From Legionella brunensis (GTDB lineage: Bacteria > Pseudomonadota > Gammaproteobacteria > Legionellales > Legionellaceae), in the NCBI RefSeq assembly GCF_001467025.1, contig NZ_LNXV01000036.1, forward strand, positions 242,939 to 306,938: a DNA stretch of 64,000 nucleotides. The letters are read 5' to 3'. Position 1 is the stretch's first letter; every line of letters starts with the position of its first letter. The notes beneath the pieces were generated by a model that had not been told where the DNA came from, did not search any database, and was given only the letters and a program-made list of their open reading frames with translations. Below are positions 55,095-64,000 of this stretch, piece by piece. The position numbers and the translations under genes are program-made.

Positions 55095-55189
55095 CTCTTA
55101 TCATTAGAAATACAATATTTTTAGGCGAGTTGAAAATTTCTTGGGCGAAAAAAGCAAAAGTCTGACAGTAGCATTTCTAATGATTAGAG
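55095..55189. repeat. 17-bp inverted repeat flanking a 61-base spacer
   Basis: CTCTTATCATTAGAAAT (55095-55111) and ATTTCTAATGATTAGAG (55173-55189) are complementary except for one base. They lie in the gap between the methyltransferase and ihfB. No T-run follows. Confidence 0.5.
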
Positions 55190-55346
55190 GTATATAATGT
55201 TGCATCAGAGATAAAAATCTTGTTACAGTTAATTGATAACATTGAATAATTTTTTTTCGAGTCTATACTAAAATTGAATGCAAGAAAGTCAACACCTGAT
55301 GTGTCCTGGTGATGACACCCCAAAAACGCGGCTAACCGAGGTGGGT

Positions 55347-55661
55347 ATGATTAAATCGCAACTCATTGCAAACCTTGCTGCCAAAATGACACATCTGCCT
55401 GAGAAGCAAGTCACAGACAGCATAAATCGTATTTTAGAACTAATGAGTCAAGCACTTATTGATGGTAAACGCATTGAAATTAGAGGTTTTGGTAGCTTTT
55501 CGCTGCATTACCGACCACCTCGCAATGCTCATAACCCCAAAACGGGTGAAAAAGTGATTACTCAGGAAAAATACAGTCCTCATTTCAAACCAGGCAAAGA
55601 ACTTAGGGAACGTGTGGATGCTTCACGCGGCAAGGTAAAATTGCAAGACAAAGATGAATAG
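55347..55661 (+). CDS. ihfB: Integration host factor beta subunit
   Basis: A 104-residue HU/IHF-fold DNA-bending protein. [11 protein letters not shown] and [26 protein letters not shown] identify the IhfB branch (the R-x-x-R-N-P/H-N-P-K-T-G arm). The Lys-rich tail is slightly longer than in E. coli. The ATG at 55347 follows GAGGTGGG; an in-frame ATG at 55278 would add 23 residues with no homology. Confidence 0.92.
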   Translation: MIKSQLIANLAAKMTHLPEKQVTDSINRILELMSQALIDGKRIEIRGFGSFSLHYRPPRNAHNPKTGEKVITQEKYSPHFKPGKELRERVDASRGKVKLQDKDE

Positions 55662-55702
55662 GCATTTAAGGGACTATTTCATTGAGTTTCAGATATAGTG
55701 CT

Positions 55703-55723
55703 CTCCGCGGCAAAGCCGCGGAG
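55703..55723. terminator. GC-rich hairpin between ihfB and dcd
   Basis: CTCCGCGGC and GCCGCGGAG form a perfect 9-bp stem with an AAA loop between the convergent genes. There is no T-run, but the stem is strong. Confidence 0.5.
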
Positions 55724-55748
55724 CCGCATGTTTATCATTGACTTAAAC

Positions 55749-56315
55749 CTAAGCTCGCGGAAGCGTCACGCCCGTTTGCCCTTGGTATTTCCCACCTCTG
55801 TCACGATAGGAAACCGCACAAACCTCATCAGACTCCAAAAATAGCATCTGCGCCACCCCTTCATGGGCATAAATTTTAGCAGGAAGAGGTGTTGTATTGG
55901 AAAATTCCAAAGTCACATGACCTTCCCACTCTGGCTCAAGTGGCGTCACATTAACGATAATCCCACAACGCGCATAGGTTGATTTACCTAAGCAAATGGT
56001 CAACACATTACGAGGAATGCGGAAATACTCGACAGTCCGCGCTAAAGCAAATGAATTAGGCGGAATAATACAAACATCAGATTGCACATCAACGAAACTG
56101 TTCTCGTCAAACGCCTTGGGGTCCACGATAGCAGAATTAATATTCGTAAAGATTTTAAATTCATTAGCACAACGAACGTCGTAACCGTAGCTCGAAACCC
56201 CATAGGAAATAATGCGTCCTTTATCGGTATGACGTAGTTGTTCGGGCTGAAAAGGAGATATCATCCCATGTTCCAAAGCCATTTTTTCTATCCAACGATC
56301 TGATTTTATCGACAT
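55749..56315 (-). CDS. dcd: dCTP deaminase
   Basis: Deaminates dCTP to dUTP for dTTP synthesis. The 188-residue product has [26 protein letters not shown] (active-site loop), and [15 protein letters not shown] with the catalytic Glu. The length is typical of the trimeric enzyme. GGATAG precedes the ATG. Confidence 0.94.
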   Translation of the reverse strand: MSIKSDRWIEKMALEHGMISPFQPEQLRHTDKGRIISYGVSSYGYDVRCANEFKIFTNINSAIVDPKAFDENSFVDVQSDVCIIPPNSFALARTVEYFRIPRNVLTICLGKSTYARCGIIVNVTPLEPEWEGHVTLEFSNTTPLPAKIYAHEGVAQMLFLESDEVCAVSYRDRGGKYQGQTGVTLPRA

Positions 56316-56374
56316 ATAGCTATCCGCATCTCAGGGAAAAAACCTCTTCTACCATAAAGTAACACGGAGGGGAA

Positions 56375-56407
56375 GTTAATGTTTATTTAATATTGCCAAA
56401 CTATAAT
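56375..56407 (+). promoter_or_regulatory. PmrA-like box and -10 of the macrodomain-like gene
   Basis: GTTAATGTT (56375-56383), TA, TTTAATATT (56386-56394), a 7-base spacer GCCAAAC, then TATAAT (56402-56407), 31 bases before the ATG. Fifteen of 18 half-site bases match the cTTAATatT consensus. Confidence 0.75.
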
Positions 56408-56438
56408 CCCAATAACTTAAAAATTATTTGGAAAAACA

Positions 56439-57467
56439 ATGCCTATTTGCACTCAAACCACACAAATTTCCCCCTCTGCGAACTCCCTCATTGTTTGCGC
56501 CGGTACTGTCACTTGTAGAGATGTCAAGGGAATGGGCGCAGGCTTTCTCGTCTTTAAAAAATTTTTTAATCAAGACATGCATATAGAAAAAGGTAAATGG
56601 AGCGATCATTTAAACGAAATATTAGAGGATTATCATCAAGACAAAAAACCCGTGCCGCCCTATATTCGCATTGCCAAACAAGACAGCTATACAGGTGGTG
56701 TTGCCACAGTTCCTGTTTATAGTGCAAACAAAGAACAACAAGAAGAACTCATAAGTCAGTATAAAGCCGCAATAAAAGGAGCGATAGACGATGCAATACA
56801 TTTGCAACAACCTCTTTATTTGCAGCCATTAGGCATCGGGGTATATGGATGGCCACCAGCACTTGCAGCTCAGTTATTTGCTGAGGTCATCAGTGAGGCA
56901 GATCCCGAGGACAAATTAGCGATCACTATTCCTATTCATGCCCAAGATCCCAAATCTAACGATAAAATATTTGAAGCCACTTTAAAGCAAGCACTAGACG
57001 AAAAACAACGGACACTTACTATCACAACAACCGCAGCGTCAAAGAAACCATCGCCGGTAACAGAAGTTATAAAGGAGTCGTTACCTCTTTTTGTAGAGAA
57101 TCAGCCAGATAGTGGTGAAGTAACCAGAACTACTGCTGTTGGCAATAAAAGACAAACAGATTTAACTTTCATTGTTGATACTCTAATCAACAATATCGAA
57201 ACACCAACAGGCAAGCGCTGGACGTCCGGAAAAGACTCCGAAAAAGTCAGCAACTTAAAAACACTAAGGGATGCTATGGCAAATACGCCCCATGAGGCAT
57301 GGAGCTCATCCGAAAGCGACTTCATTGAGCAAATTAGATCTGTCTGTCAAAAGAAAAGAAATGTTCTGCATTTTTGGGCAACGCCAGCAAGCGTTAGCGA
57401 ATTTGAAACGTTACTTGATGAGAAGGGATTTACACCTTCTAACGTAAAAAATACCACTCTTAAGTGA
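56439..57467 (+). CDS. Macrodomain-like protein, probable effector
   Basis: A 342-residue soluble protein. Residues 15-185 have the order of a macrodomain. L-I-V-C-A-G-T-V-T-C followed by G-M-G-A-G-F-L-V-F-K stands in for the V-x-N-A-A-N and G-G-G-V-A-x-x-I region. Y-L-Q-P-L-G-I-G-V-Y-G-W-P-P-A-L-A-A (128-143) is the second loop (P-A-I-S-T-G-x-Y-G-Y-P in typical members). Macrodomains bind or remove ADP-ribose. The usual Asn pair in loop 1 is not obvious, so activity is uncertain. The C-terminal 120 residues are Ser/Thr/Lys-rich then helical and end F-E-T-L-L-D-E...T-T-L-K, effector-like. It has a near-perfect PmrA-like box upstream. Confidence 0.62.
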   Translation: MPICTQTTQISPSANSLIVCAGTVTCRDVKGMGAGFLVFKKFFNQDMHIEKGKWSDHLNEILEDYHQDKKPVPPYIRIAKQDSYTGGVATVPVYSANKEQQEELISQYKAAIKGAIDDAIHLQQPLYLQPLGIGVYGWPPALAAQLFAEVISEADPEDKLAITIPIHAQDPKSNDKIFEATLKQALDEKQRTLTITTTAASKKPSPVTEVIKESLPLFVENQPDSGEVTRTTAVGNKRQTDLTFIVDTLINNIETPTGKRWTSGKDSEKVSNLKTLRDAMANTPHEAWSSSESDFIEQIRSVCQKKRNVLHFWATPASVSEFETLLDEKGFTPSNVKNTTLK

Positions 57468-57615
57468 GGCAATTTTAACAATAGATTTAGGCATTTAAGT
57501 TCTCCATTAAGCGCCACAATTCTATTCTTCGTAATTTTCAAATATTTATTAAAAATGCTTATTTATTTTCAGGGAAAGCCTTTTCTATTTCCTTTACTTA
57601 TAAATAGTAAACCAC

Positions 57616-57648
57616 GTTAATGTTAACTTAAGCCAAGCTAACTATAAT
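57616..57648 (+). promoter_or_regulatory. PmrA-like box and -10 of the giant DUF3638 gene
   Basis: GTTAATGTT (57616-57624), AA, CTTAAGCCA (57627-57635), a 7-base spacer AGCTAAC, then TATAAT (57643-57648), 35 bases before the ATG. The first half-site is identical to that of the preceding gene; the second keeps CTTAA. Confidence 0.65.
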
Positions 57649-57683
57649 AGCAAAATATACATAAAAAAATCGGGTTGTTTAAA

Positions 57684-60600
57684 ATGGTTACTATCAATGC
57701 TTCTTTGTTTGCCCATATACAAAATGACGCAAACCTTTCTGGAACCTATAAACTTGAAGGGAATCACTTTTCCAACACTGTATTGTACCTCAAGGAATAT
57801 TTAGAGAGCCTAAAGGTAAAGGGTGGCAAAGAAGAGTTCCCCCTTGCATACCAACAATTATTTAAGGATACCAAGTCTTTGCTCGAAACCGAGCAGGCAT
57901 TGGATAGGATTGCTCTAGGCTCTCAAATCCCCCAAGAAATTGACAAACTTGGTGGGGACATTGCTAAAAAACTCCAAAGCCTACCGGTAGGACAGAAACT
58001 ATTAATGCCAGGCGGATGGTCAAACCGCTCTGGTGGCCATGGTATGGTTTATCAATTTGTTCGCACTAAAGATGGCGGTTATGAGTTTACCATTTTCAAT
58101 GCAGGCGGCGGAATTAACTACCATCATAAAGGCTCGGGCGAAACCAAGGAATTGTATAACCCGACAAAGACGTGGAAAATCCCACCGATGGGAACAGGTG
58201 AAGACGAGGCTAATGAGGCAGAAGTTGGTCTTTTTATTAGCCGCCTCCTTAAAGCAAGAATCCACACTGACGACCGCAAAAAACCAATAAATGAAAAAAT
58301 TCTTTATGAAGAAATCCTGCCTACTATTAGTCATATTAAGGGTGTGGAACAAGAGCCCCATGCTGTTCCTGAACACGCCTATACCGGCGGACAACTCTCC
58401 GGAACTTGTTCACAACGCTGTCTTCATCAAATGCTTAAAATCAATTCGCCATCTGTTGATGAGTATGAACAATTTATTTTCAAATTTAAACATCATGCCC
58501 TTAGAGATTATATCGATGCTTGTATTAACCAAAAAGGAGGTGAAAAGCTGACACGCGCGTCGCTAAAGCAAATTAATCTGGCAATAGAAAACAATTTGAA
58601 AATATTAAAAACTGAGGGACTTTTTGATGAATTTGACACCGAAAACTACTTAAAAGAGCTTTTGGCATTACAGGAGCAAGTTAATGAGGCTCCATTAGTA
58701 ACCACGAAAAAATCAGCGCCTGCAGGAGATGCTCCTACTCAACTAACAATAAGAAGTCACCTGACGCCTGCTTCAACTTCAAGTGAGAACTATAGTAATT
58801 TCCGTTATGATGCTAACTTACCTAACCCAGTTAATTTTGGCCAGGGAAAGAATTTTTTAAACAATATTAAACAAGCAGTTCGTGATATTAAGAATATCAA
58901 AGACCCAGCTACACAGTATTATTATCTTGAGCAACTTATTCTTGCACTCCCTATCGAAACTTCAAACACCTTTTACAATGAACTTAAGACCTTAGGTGAC
59001 TACGAAGAGTTCGAAAAATGCATGGATACTATTCAAAATTTAATCAGCGGATCTAACGGTTTGCAAAAAAAATGGTTTAACAAAGCACAAACTGGGGCAT
59101 TAAATATAATGGGGCTTAGCACCCTTGCTCTCCAGATAGACATTCAAGATACCATTGGAAGAACTAAAAAGTTACCCTCATTTACACCCTTTGCAGGTGT
59201 TGCGATGGAAACTGTTATTGGTAATAACCAAAGAAATCCATTTTGGGCTACAAATCATCCAGGACTTGACAAAAAATTTAAAGAGTTACAAATAAAATTT
59301 TTCGGTTTCCCCACTGTAAGCCATGATGAGCATTATGGTTACTTTAACCAACTAATCGCCCCCGATTTATATAAGAGCTTGGAGAGTGAATACGAGAAAA
59401 CTTATGGTCACGATACTAGCAAGCTTCATAACAAAATTAGAGAGAAGAAGCTTGGGCCTGTGTACTTAATATCAGAGCATCTGGGATTAAGAATAACGCT
59501 TCCATCCCAATATAACGAAGCCATTGAGACTGTTCAAGCCCACATTCAATATGAAAGCAAGCTGATGAAAGGTATTAGCCATTTCTTTAGTTCAAATTTT
59601 TCAGGCAACCCGTCAATTAGATTCTATGTATCAAGTAATAATAATTTCGACCTCGACACGCCCTTGTTTCCCTCTTATATTGCCTGGCAAGAACGGTCAA
59701 TTGAAATTACTAAAAACAGAACCATGATAGAAGACTCTCCTGCTCTGGACGCATTGAATGCGGATGTTAGCAATAGAGCTCCTCAATCATTTCCGCTTCG
59801 AGTGAGAACTGCCAATGATATTCAGCTTAATCCATCAAAGAAGGAGTCGAAATCAAATTCTAGGCGACATATAACCCAACAAGACATTGCTGCTCGTGAT
59901 TATTTTCACCTAAGAAGTGAACCCAAACTCCAAATAACATTAACCCTTGATTATTTTACTCGCAATATTGCCAAACTTTCCAAAGAGTCTAATAAACACT
60001 ATGTCGAGGCGAATCTTTTCCAACCAGGGCTTTTAACACAAGCGTTTAAAAATCCTACGTTCTTCCCGCAATTTGATAAATTTTTGAAAACGGGATTTCG
60101 CTTTTTTAACAAAAATGGGCAATGTACACGTGATTCACTGGTGTTTTTCCGATTGAACTACTTAGTCAGTCGCTATCTCTACCTTAGTGATAAACCCGCA
60201 GGACTTAAACGTCTTCAAAATGTGCAAGAAGCCCTCAGCAAACAGCTTGCACTCCCCAATGGTCCTGACGAAACGTATGTCTTGCAACAATATTTATTCT
60301 TAACGGTCATGACCCAAATTGAAATGGGTGAAAAAGTGTCCAGTGAATTGTTCGCAACTGCCTTTAATGCTTATTTCTACTTACAAAGCCATGCTGATCC
60401 TTTTATTCTTCAAGACTTCAATCACCGCGTCGAAGTGGATGCTGCGATTGCCAAATTCCAGGTTTTGGCAAGTCAACAGCCTGAGCATGAAATAACAAAT
60501 GCCGTTCAAAAAACGTTGGCAGCACACTCACCAACATTAATGCTGGAAAAAGGCCGATTTCCTATCTACGAATTGAAGGACACAAAAGACAAAAAGACAC

Positions 60601-63600
60601 TGGAGTTCAATGTCTTTTTGGGTAAAATTTTTGAAAACGGATTGGCCCATGGTGGTTTACCGTTAGCCCTACAAAACCATGCCCTGATTAAGCATTTAAA
60701 TCTTCAGGAACAACAGAAATGTCTTATCTCAGCTGATGAGAAATACATGGTTCTGCCGGATCCAAACCATGAAGTACGGCTATTTTATAGTGATAAAAAA
60801 CTCACGGTGCAAAAAGATTGGACGATTGATGATAAAAAGCGCGGCTATGAACTACAAGCGCTGACCGAGAATCACCTTGCATATCACGCCAATGAAGAAA
60901 ACATCCCGGTTACCTCTTCCTTGCCTCTAGTCTTAACTGATGGCACGTCGGATTATTGGTATGCCACCAATAATTCAGGAGAAGGGCTCTTAGTTCAAAA
61001 TAACAGTCCCGTTTATTCCATCGACTCTAAGGGAATAATTACAGTCCTGGATAAAGAGGGTAAAAAAACACCTTATCAGTTAAGTCGGCTTGATAAGCGA
61101 TGGCATTCCGTTATTCATAATTTTGAGAGTAACAATTTTATACTGGCTCACACCAGCGCTAGTTATACTCTCATTAAACTGCCACGGTATAACCTGACAT
61201 TAGAAGTGGACACCGCCGGTACCAAACCTGCTCTTGTGTACCCTGAAACTGGCGAACACGTTGTTGAGGATTCATCGCCCATTCACCCCAATGTGAGGGG
61301 GCTCGTGCTATCGAAGGGGGATTACAACCGCTGCCTCGTGCCCGTAGCCCGATTTTATGCAACCGAAGATGATGCTGAACAAAGTGATTTCTATCCTGTG
61401 GTGCATGACACGAATGGAACGATTGCTAAAGCTGAGTTAAAAGCAGCCTGGGAGCGCCAACCTCCTGCGCAAGAGCCCATGTGGCACTACCAGGGTAGCG
61501 AGAAATACGTGAGCTTCCGCTTACAAGATGGACAACCTGTCGCCGATACTGTCGCTGATGCCCTTTATTTAGCTTACACCTATCTTGCTACAGACCAAAC
61601 AGAAAAGGCATGGGCTGTATTAGAAGATTGCAATACTCGTTTGGGAGGATTAACCGGTGATCCCGCAGAATTACAATTTCTTTCCTGGATTTGCAATGAT
61701 ATGCCTCATATCCTACCTAATTCAAATATAGATGCTGAGGATGCCACCAGAAGTACTCCCCCCTATGTAGCATGCCAATTAAAGGCATTAGGTCTTGCCA
61801 GTGATTTTCTCATGCAAGATCGCAAATTTGATCTAAAAGCGCCCAGCCTTGAGGATAGCGCAAATGCCCACTATGCATTAAATCAACATCAAGGCTTAGA
61901 AAAATTCCTTAAAGCGCTTCCCGGAACAATTTACCAAACCTTTGACCGTTATCAGAGGATGGGACGCCACCTTGAACATGGTTATCAACTGTCCAATCAC
62001 GAGCGTAAAAGCCTGTTGGATTACTATCACAGGTCACAGCCCAAAGACGACAGAGCACCTCGGGGTTCTTTAGGTTATGAATGGATGAATTTAACGATTG
62101 AAGCCATCCAACAAGAACGTGACGCACTTCTTGCTCGAGAAAAAGCAAAAACCTCAACAGCCGCTGACAAGAGAAGGTTAGAGTTTATTGATAAGCAACT
62201 CAAAAAATTGCAAACCGTGAGCAAGAAGTCTACAAAGCTTGAAGAGGTAAGTATCGACTTAAGCTTGCCCTCCTCGAGTTCGATTAAAGAGACTCATCTT
62301 TTACCTAGCACGGTGAAAGCTTTTGAAAGCTGGCAGGGTAATGTTTTCAAGTCACAACTAGGTATAACAGAACTTACAAAGGCCGTTGCTGAGCTCTCTT
62401 CAAACATGACTGACGATACCTTTATCACGAATTTTCCAGCGTACTTGCAGTTAGCAAATTCAAATAAAAAAACCGAACTCCAGAAGCGTTTATTAACGTT
62501 CTGTAAGCAGACCTTACGTGCTAGTCGCCATGTACCATTATCTGATCAACAATCAAATATTCCGCTTCTGTGTAATATTTTATATCGCGTAATCAACAAT
62601 CCGGGTCATAACTATAGTTGGGGGAACACTGAGTTCTTTGAATTGGTAAACGAGGCCAGCAACTTTCACATAAAGCCTATCAAAGTTCTGCAAGCAAAAG
62701 ATATTTATACTGAAGCATTAGCAACACCTGAGCAGATACTCGCCCGAAAACGTCCGGAACATATTCCGCTCGTTGCAACAAAACTGGAAAAAACCTCCCT
62801 TTTAGAGCAAAAAGATATCCACCAGTATCTTGAAGAAAAGAGATCAGGTGGCTTGGTAGAAGAGTTAGAAAAGATAATTACTCATTATCGAAAGCTGCAA
62901 GAAAAAAGTATTATTGGTCATGAAAGTGAAATCGACACGGAAAACGCCGCTGGTAAACACATTTTTGCTTTAGAGCAAGAACAAAAGAAACTGGCAAAAT
63001 CCCTGATTGAGAATCCTAAGCTCGGTGAATTAGTTCGCGACATGACCGAAAAAGTGACTCCCGCACTTAAAAATCAGGCGCAAAAAAGCTGGGAAGAAGC
63101 CTTAAAACTTGCCGATGAAGGGCCTGCCGATCCTAAAGAGGCAAGAAAGTGGAAAATTGAACAACACGCGAAAGCAAGACCTACGCTTAAGAAGAAAGAT
63201 CTTATTGCCATGTATTGCCGTGCTGATGTGGCCTACAGCATGGAAAAAACAGGGCTATCTGCTGAAAAGGTAAAGCAATTACACGATTTAATCCACAAAG
63301 CGCTCTTCCAAGATATTCAACATCAAGCAGTTAAAAACATCAACTCTAATCTTGATAAAGCACTTAAAACCAAGGATGAAACGCTTGCCTTCCAAGCACT
63401 CGATGCGTTAGCTAGAGAAAACATTCCGGGATTGGAAGAACCCGCAACAGTCATCATCCAGCATGAAGAAGATATCTTACTCCGTACTCGACAAGTCAGT
63501 GCCTTAAAATCGTTACTTGAGCATACTGAGGATGGCCGTGGCTTTAAAGAACGAATCGAAAAGGTTATTCCTGGTGGTGGAAAATCGAAAGTCATTCTCC

Positions 63601-64000
63601 CCGTTGCCGCTGAAAAGAAAGCCGAAGGCGATAACCTGGTGGTCATCGAAGTACCCCCTGCCTTGTTAGAGACTAACTACATCGATTTCAACCGAACTTC
63701 CCAGCGCTTATTTGGAAAAGGAGCCTATCGTTTTACATTTAACCGCGACAGCAATAGCTCTCCTGAACGCTTGAAACAAATTTATCAGGAATTCACGGAA
63801 GTCATGACCAATCGCCGCTATATGGTCACCACAGGCGATTCAATACAGTCATTAGAGCTTAAGTACATTGAACTTTTGCTTTCGAAAAAACAAGATAAGG
63901 ATGGGGAGAAACAAGAAAGGGATAAGAATTGGGAAAAACAAGTCTACTGGCTGGATAAAATCACCAACCTTTTGCACCACCATGCGGACTGTCTCATCGA
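57684..64000 (+). CDS. Giant DUF3638-like protein, 2105+ residues, C-terminus outside window
   Basis: One frame is open from the ATG at 57684 to the window end without a stop; I read it codon by codon. Residues 110-250 hold G-G-H-G-M-V-Y-Q-F (His119), T-I-F-N-A-G-G-G-I-N-Y-H-H and Q-L-S-G-T-C-S-Q-R-C-L-H-Q-M (Cys242, Cys246), which look like parts of a His/Cys catalytic module. Residues 260-1900 are mostly helical with no family I recognise. From about 1955, I-P-G-G-G-K-S-K-V-I-L-P-V-A-A-E (Walker A-like, Lys1967) and V-I-E-V-P-P-A-L-L-E-T-N resemble DUF3638, known in fungal giant proteins and intracellular bacteria. No signal peptide. The PmrA-like box suggests a Dot/Icm effector. The ribosome binding site is weak. 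Confidence 0.75.
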   Translation, partial: MVTINASLFAHIQNDANLSGTYKLEGNHFSNTVLYLKEYLESLKVKGGKEEFPLAYQQLFKDTKSLLETEQALDRIALGSQIPQEIDKLGGDIAKKLQSLPVGQKLLMPGGWSNRSGGHGMVYQFVRTKDGGYEFTIFNAGGGINYHHKGSGETKELYNPTKTWKIPPMGTGEDEANEAEVGLFISRLLKARIHTDDRKKPINEKILYEEILPTISHIKGVEQEPHAVPEHAYTGGQLSGTCSQRCLHQMLKINSPSVDEYEQFIFKFKHHALRDYIDACINQKGGEKLTRASLKQINLAIENNLKILKTEGLFDEFDTENYLKELLALQEQVNEAPLVTTKKSAPAGDAPTQLTIRSHLTPASTSSENYSNFRYDANLPNPVNFGQGKNFLNNIKQAVRDIKNIKDPATQYYYLEQLILALPIETSNTFYNELKTLGDYEEFEKCMDTIQNLISGSNGLQKKWFNKAQTGALNIMGLSTLALQIDIQDTIGRTKKLPSFTPFAGVAMETVIGNNQRNPFWATNHPGLDKKFKELQIKFFGFPTVSHDEHYGYFNQLIAPDLYKSLESEYEKTYGHDTSKLHNKIREKKLGPVYLISEHLGLRITLPSQYNEAIETVQAHIQYESKLMKGISHFFSSNFSGNPSIRFYVSSNNNFDLDTPLFPSYIAWQERSIEITKNRTMIEDSPALDALNADVSNRAPQSFPLRVRTANDIQLNPSKKESKSNSRRHITQQDIAARDYFHLRSEPKLQITLTLDYFTRNIAKLSKESNKHYVEANLFQPGLLTQAFKNPTFFPQFDKFLKTGFRFFNKNGQCTRDSLVFFRLNYLVSRYLYLSDKPAGLKRLQNVQEALSKQLALPNGPDETYVLQQYLFLTVMTQIEMGEKVSSELFATAFNAYFYLQSHADPFILQDFNHRVEVDAAIAKFQVLASQQPEHEITNAVQKTLAAHSPTLMLEKGRFPIYELKDTKDKKTLEFNVFLGKIFENGLAHGGLPLALQNHALIKHLNLQEQQKCLISADEKYMVLPDPNHEVRLFYSDKKLTVQKDWTIDDKKRGYELQALTENHLAYHANEENIPVTSSLPLVLTDGTSDYWYATNNSGEGLLVQNNSPVYSIDSKGIITVLDKEGKKTPYQLSRLDKRWHSVIHNFESNNFILAHTSASYTLIKLPRYNLTLEVDTAGTKPALVYPETGEHVVEDSSPIHPNVRGLVLSKGDYNRCLVPVARFYATEDDAEQSDFYPVVHDTNGTIAKAELKAAWERQPPAQEPMWHYQGSEKYVSFRLQDGQPVADTVADALYLAYTYLATDQTEKAWAVLEDCNTRLGGLTGDPAELQFLSWICNDMPHILPNSNIDAEDATRSTPPYVACQLKALGLASDFLMQDRKFDLKAPSLEDSANAHYALNQHQGLEKFLKALPGTIYQTFDRYQRMGRHLEHGYQLSNHERKSLLDYYHRSQPKDDRAPRGSLGYEWMNLTIEAIQQERDALLAREKAKTSTAADKRRLEFIDKQLKKLQTVSKKSTKLEEVSIDLSLPSSSSIKETHLLPSTVKAFESWQGNVFKSQLGITELTKAVAELSSNMTDDTFITNFPAYLQLANSNKKTELQKRLLTFCKQTLRASRHVPLSDQQSNIPLLCNILYRVINNPGHNYSWGNTEFFELVNEASNFHIKPIKVLQAKDIYTEALATPEQILARKRPEHIPLVATKLEKTSLLEQKDIHQYLEEKRSGGLVEELEKIITHYRKLQEKSIIGHESEIDTENAAGKHIFALEQEQKKLAKSLIENPKLGELVRDMTEKVTPALKNQAQKSWEEALKLADEGPADPKEARKWKIEQHAKARPTLKKKDLIAMYCRADVAYSMEKTGLSAEKVKQLHDLIHKALFQDIQHQAVKNINSNLDKALKTKDETLAFQALDALARENIPGLEEPATVIIQHEEDILLRTRQVSALKSLLEHTEDGRGFKERIEKVIPGGGKSKVILPVAAEKKAEGDNLVVIEVPPALLETNYIDFNRTSQRLFGKGAYRFTFNRDSNSSPERLKQIYQEFTEVMTNRRYMVTTGDSIQSLELKYIELLLSKKQDKDGEKQERDKNWEKQVYWLDKITNLLHHHADCLI

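Overview
The window looks like chromosome from Legionella or a close relative (Legionellaceae, AT-rich gammaproteobacterium). The signs are a PlaC-type GDSL acyltransferase and an RNase T2 like SrnA (both type II-secreted exoproteins in L. pneumophila), a protein resembling the Dot/Icm effector MavL, several eukaryote-like proteins, and three promoters whose tandem TTAA half-sites resemble the binding site of the Legionella effector regulator PmrA. The species cannot be told from the sequence. I saw no tRNA, rRNA, insertion sequence, prophage or CRISPR array.

Layout. 0-9 kb: envelope/stress genes (PRC-barrel, BON, DUF421), nitronate monooxygenase, PAP2 phosphatase, a DnaA-box-like cluster, an uncharacterised protein, acyl-CoA thioesterase and tex. 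9-18 kb: tpm-glmS, plaC, GNAT, argE, a ThDP decarboxylase, a DUF2975/XRE pair and a stand-alone GHKL ATPase. 18-33 kb: a beta-lactamase-fold serine hydrolase, small unknowns, a GNAT-MazG fusion, smpB, bcp, PIN-PhoH, guaC, an acidic low-complexity protein, a hydrolase, a DUF2807 lipoprotein, srnA-like RNase, a flavoprotein, a cold-shock protein and a patatin. 33-37 kb: a monooxygenase broken by a one-base frameshift, nudC and an MltA-like gene with an unusual Cys-rich insert. 37-40 kb: an F-box-like small protein facing a MavL-like macrodomain protein. 40-48 kb: amidase, then a compact seven-gene moxR-DUF58-DUF4381-batA-batB-batC-batD operon with overlapping start and stop codons. 48-56 kb: receiver protein, rpiA, a poxB relic, a lipoprotein, a human-CBS-like enzyme, an OTU-like protein, a hydrolase, a coiled-coil/DOT1-like methyltransferase pair, ihfB and dcd. 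56-64 kb: a macrodomain-like protein and a giant ORF, unfinished at the window edge, with a DUF3638-like segment.

The most interesting signal is in 37-64 kb. Proteins with ubiquitin- or ADP-ribose-related features (MavL-like, F-box-like, OTU-like, macrodomain-like, DUF3638-like) lie among housekeeping genes. Three of them (OTU-like, macro-like, DUF3638-like) share one promoter design: two TTAA half-sites 11 bp apart, exactly 7 bp, then a -10 hexamer. My inference is that these are PmrA-controlled Dot/Icm effectors that act on host ubiquitin or ADP-ribose signalling. Secretion and activity are not shown by the sequence.
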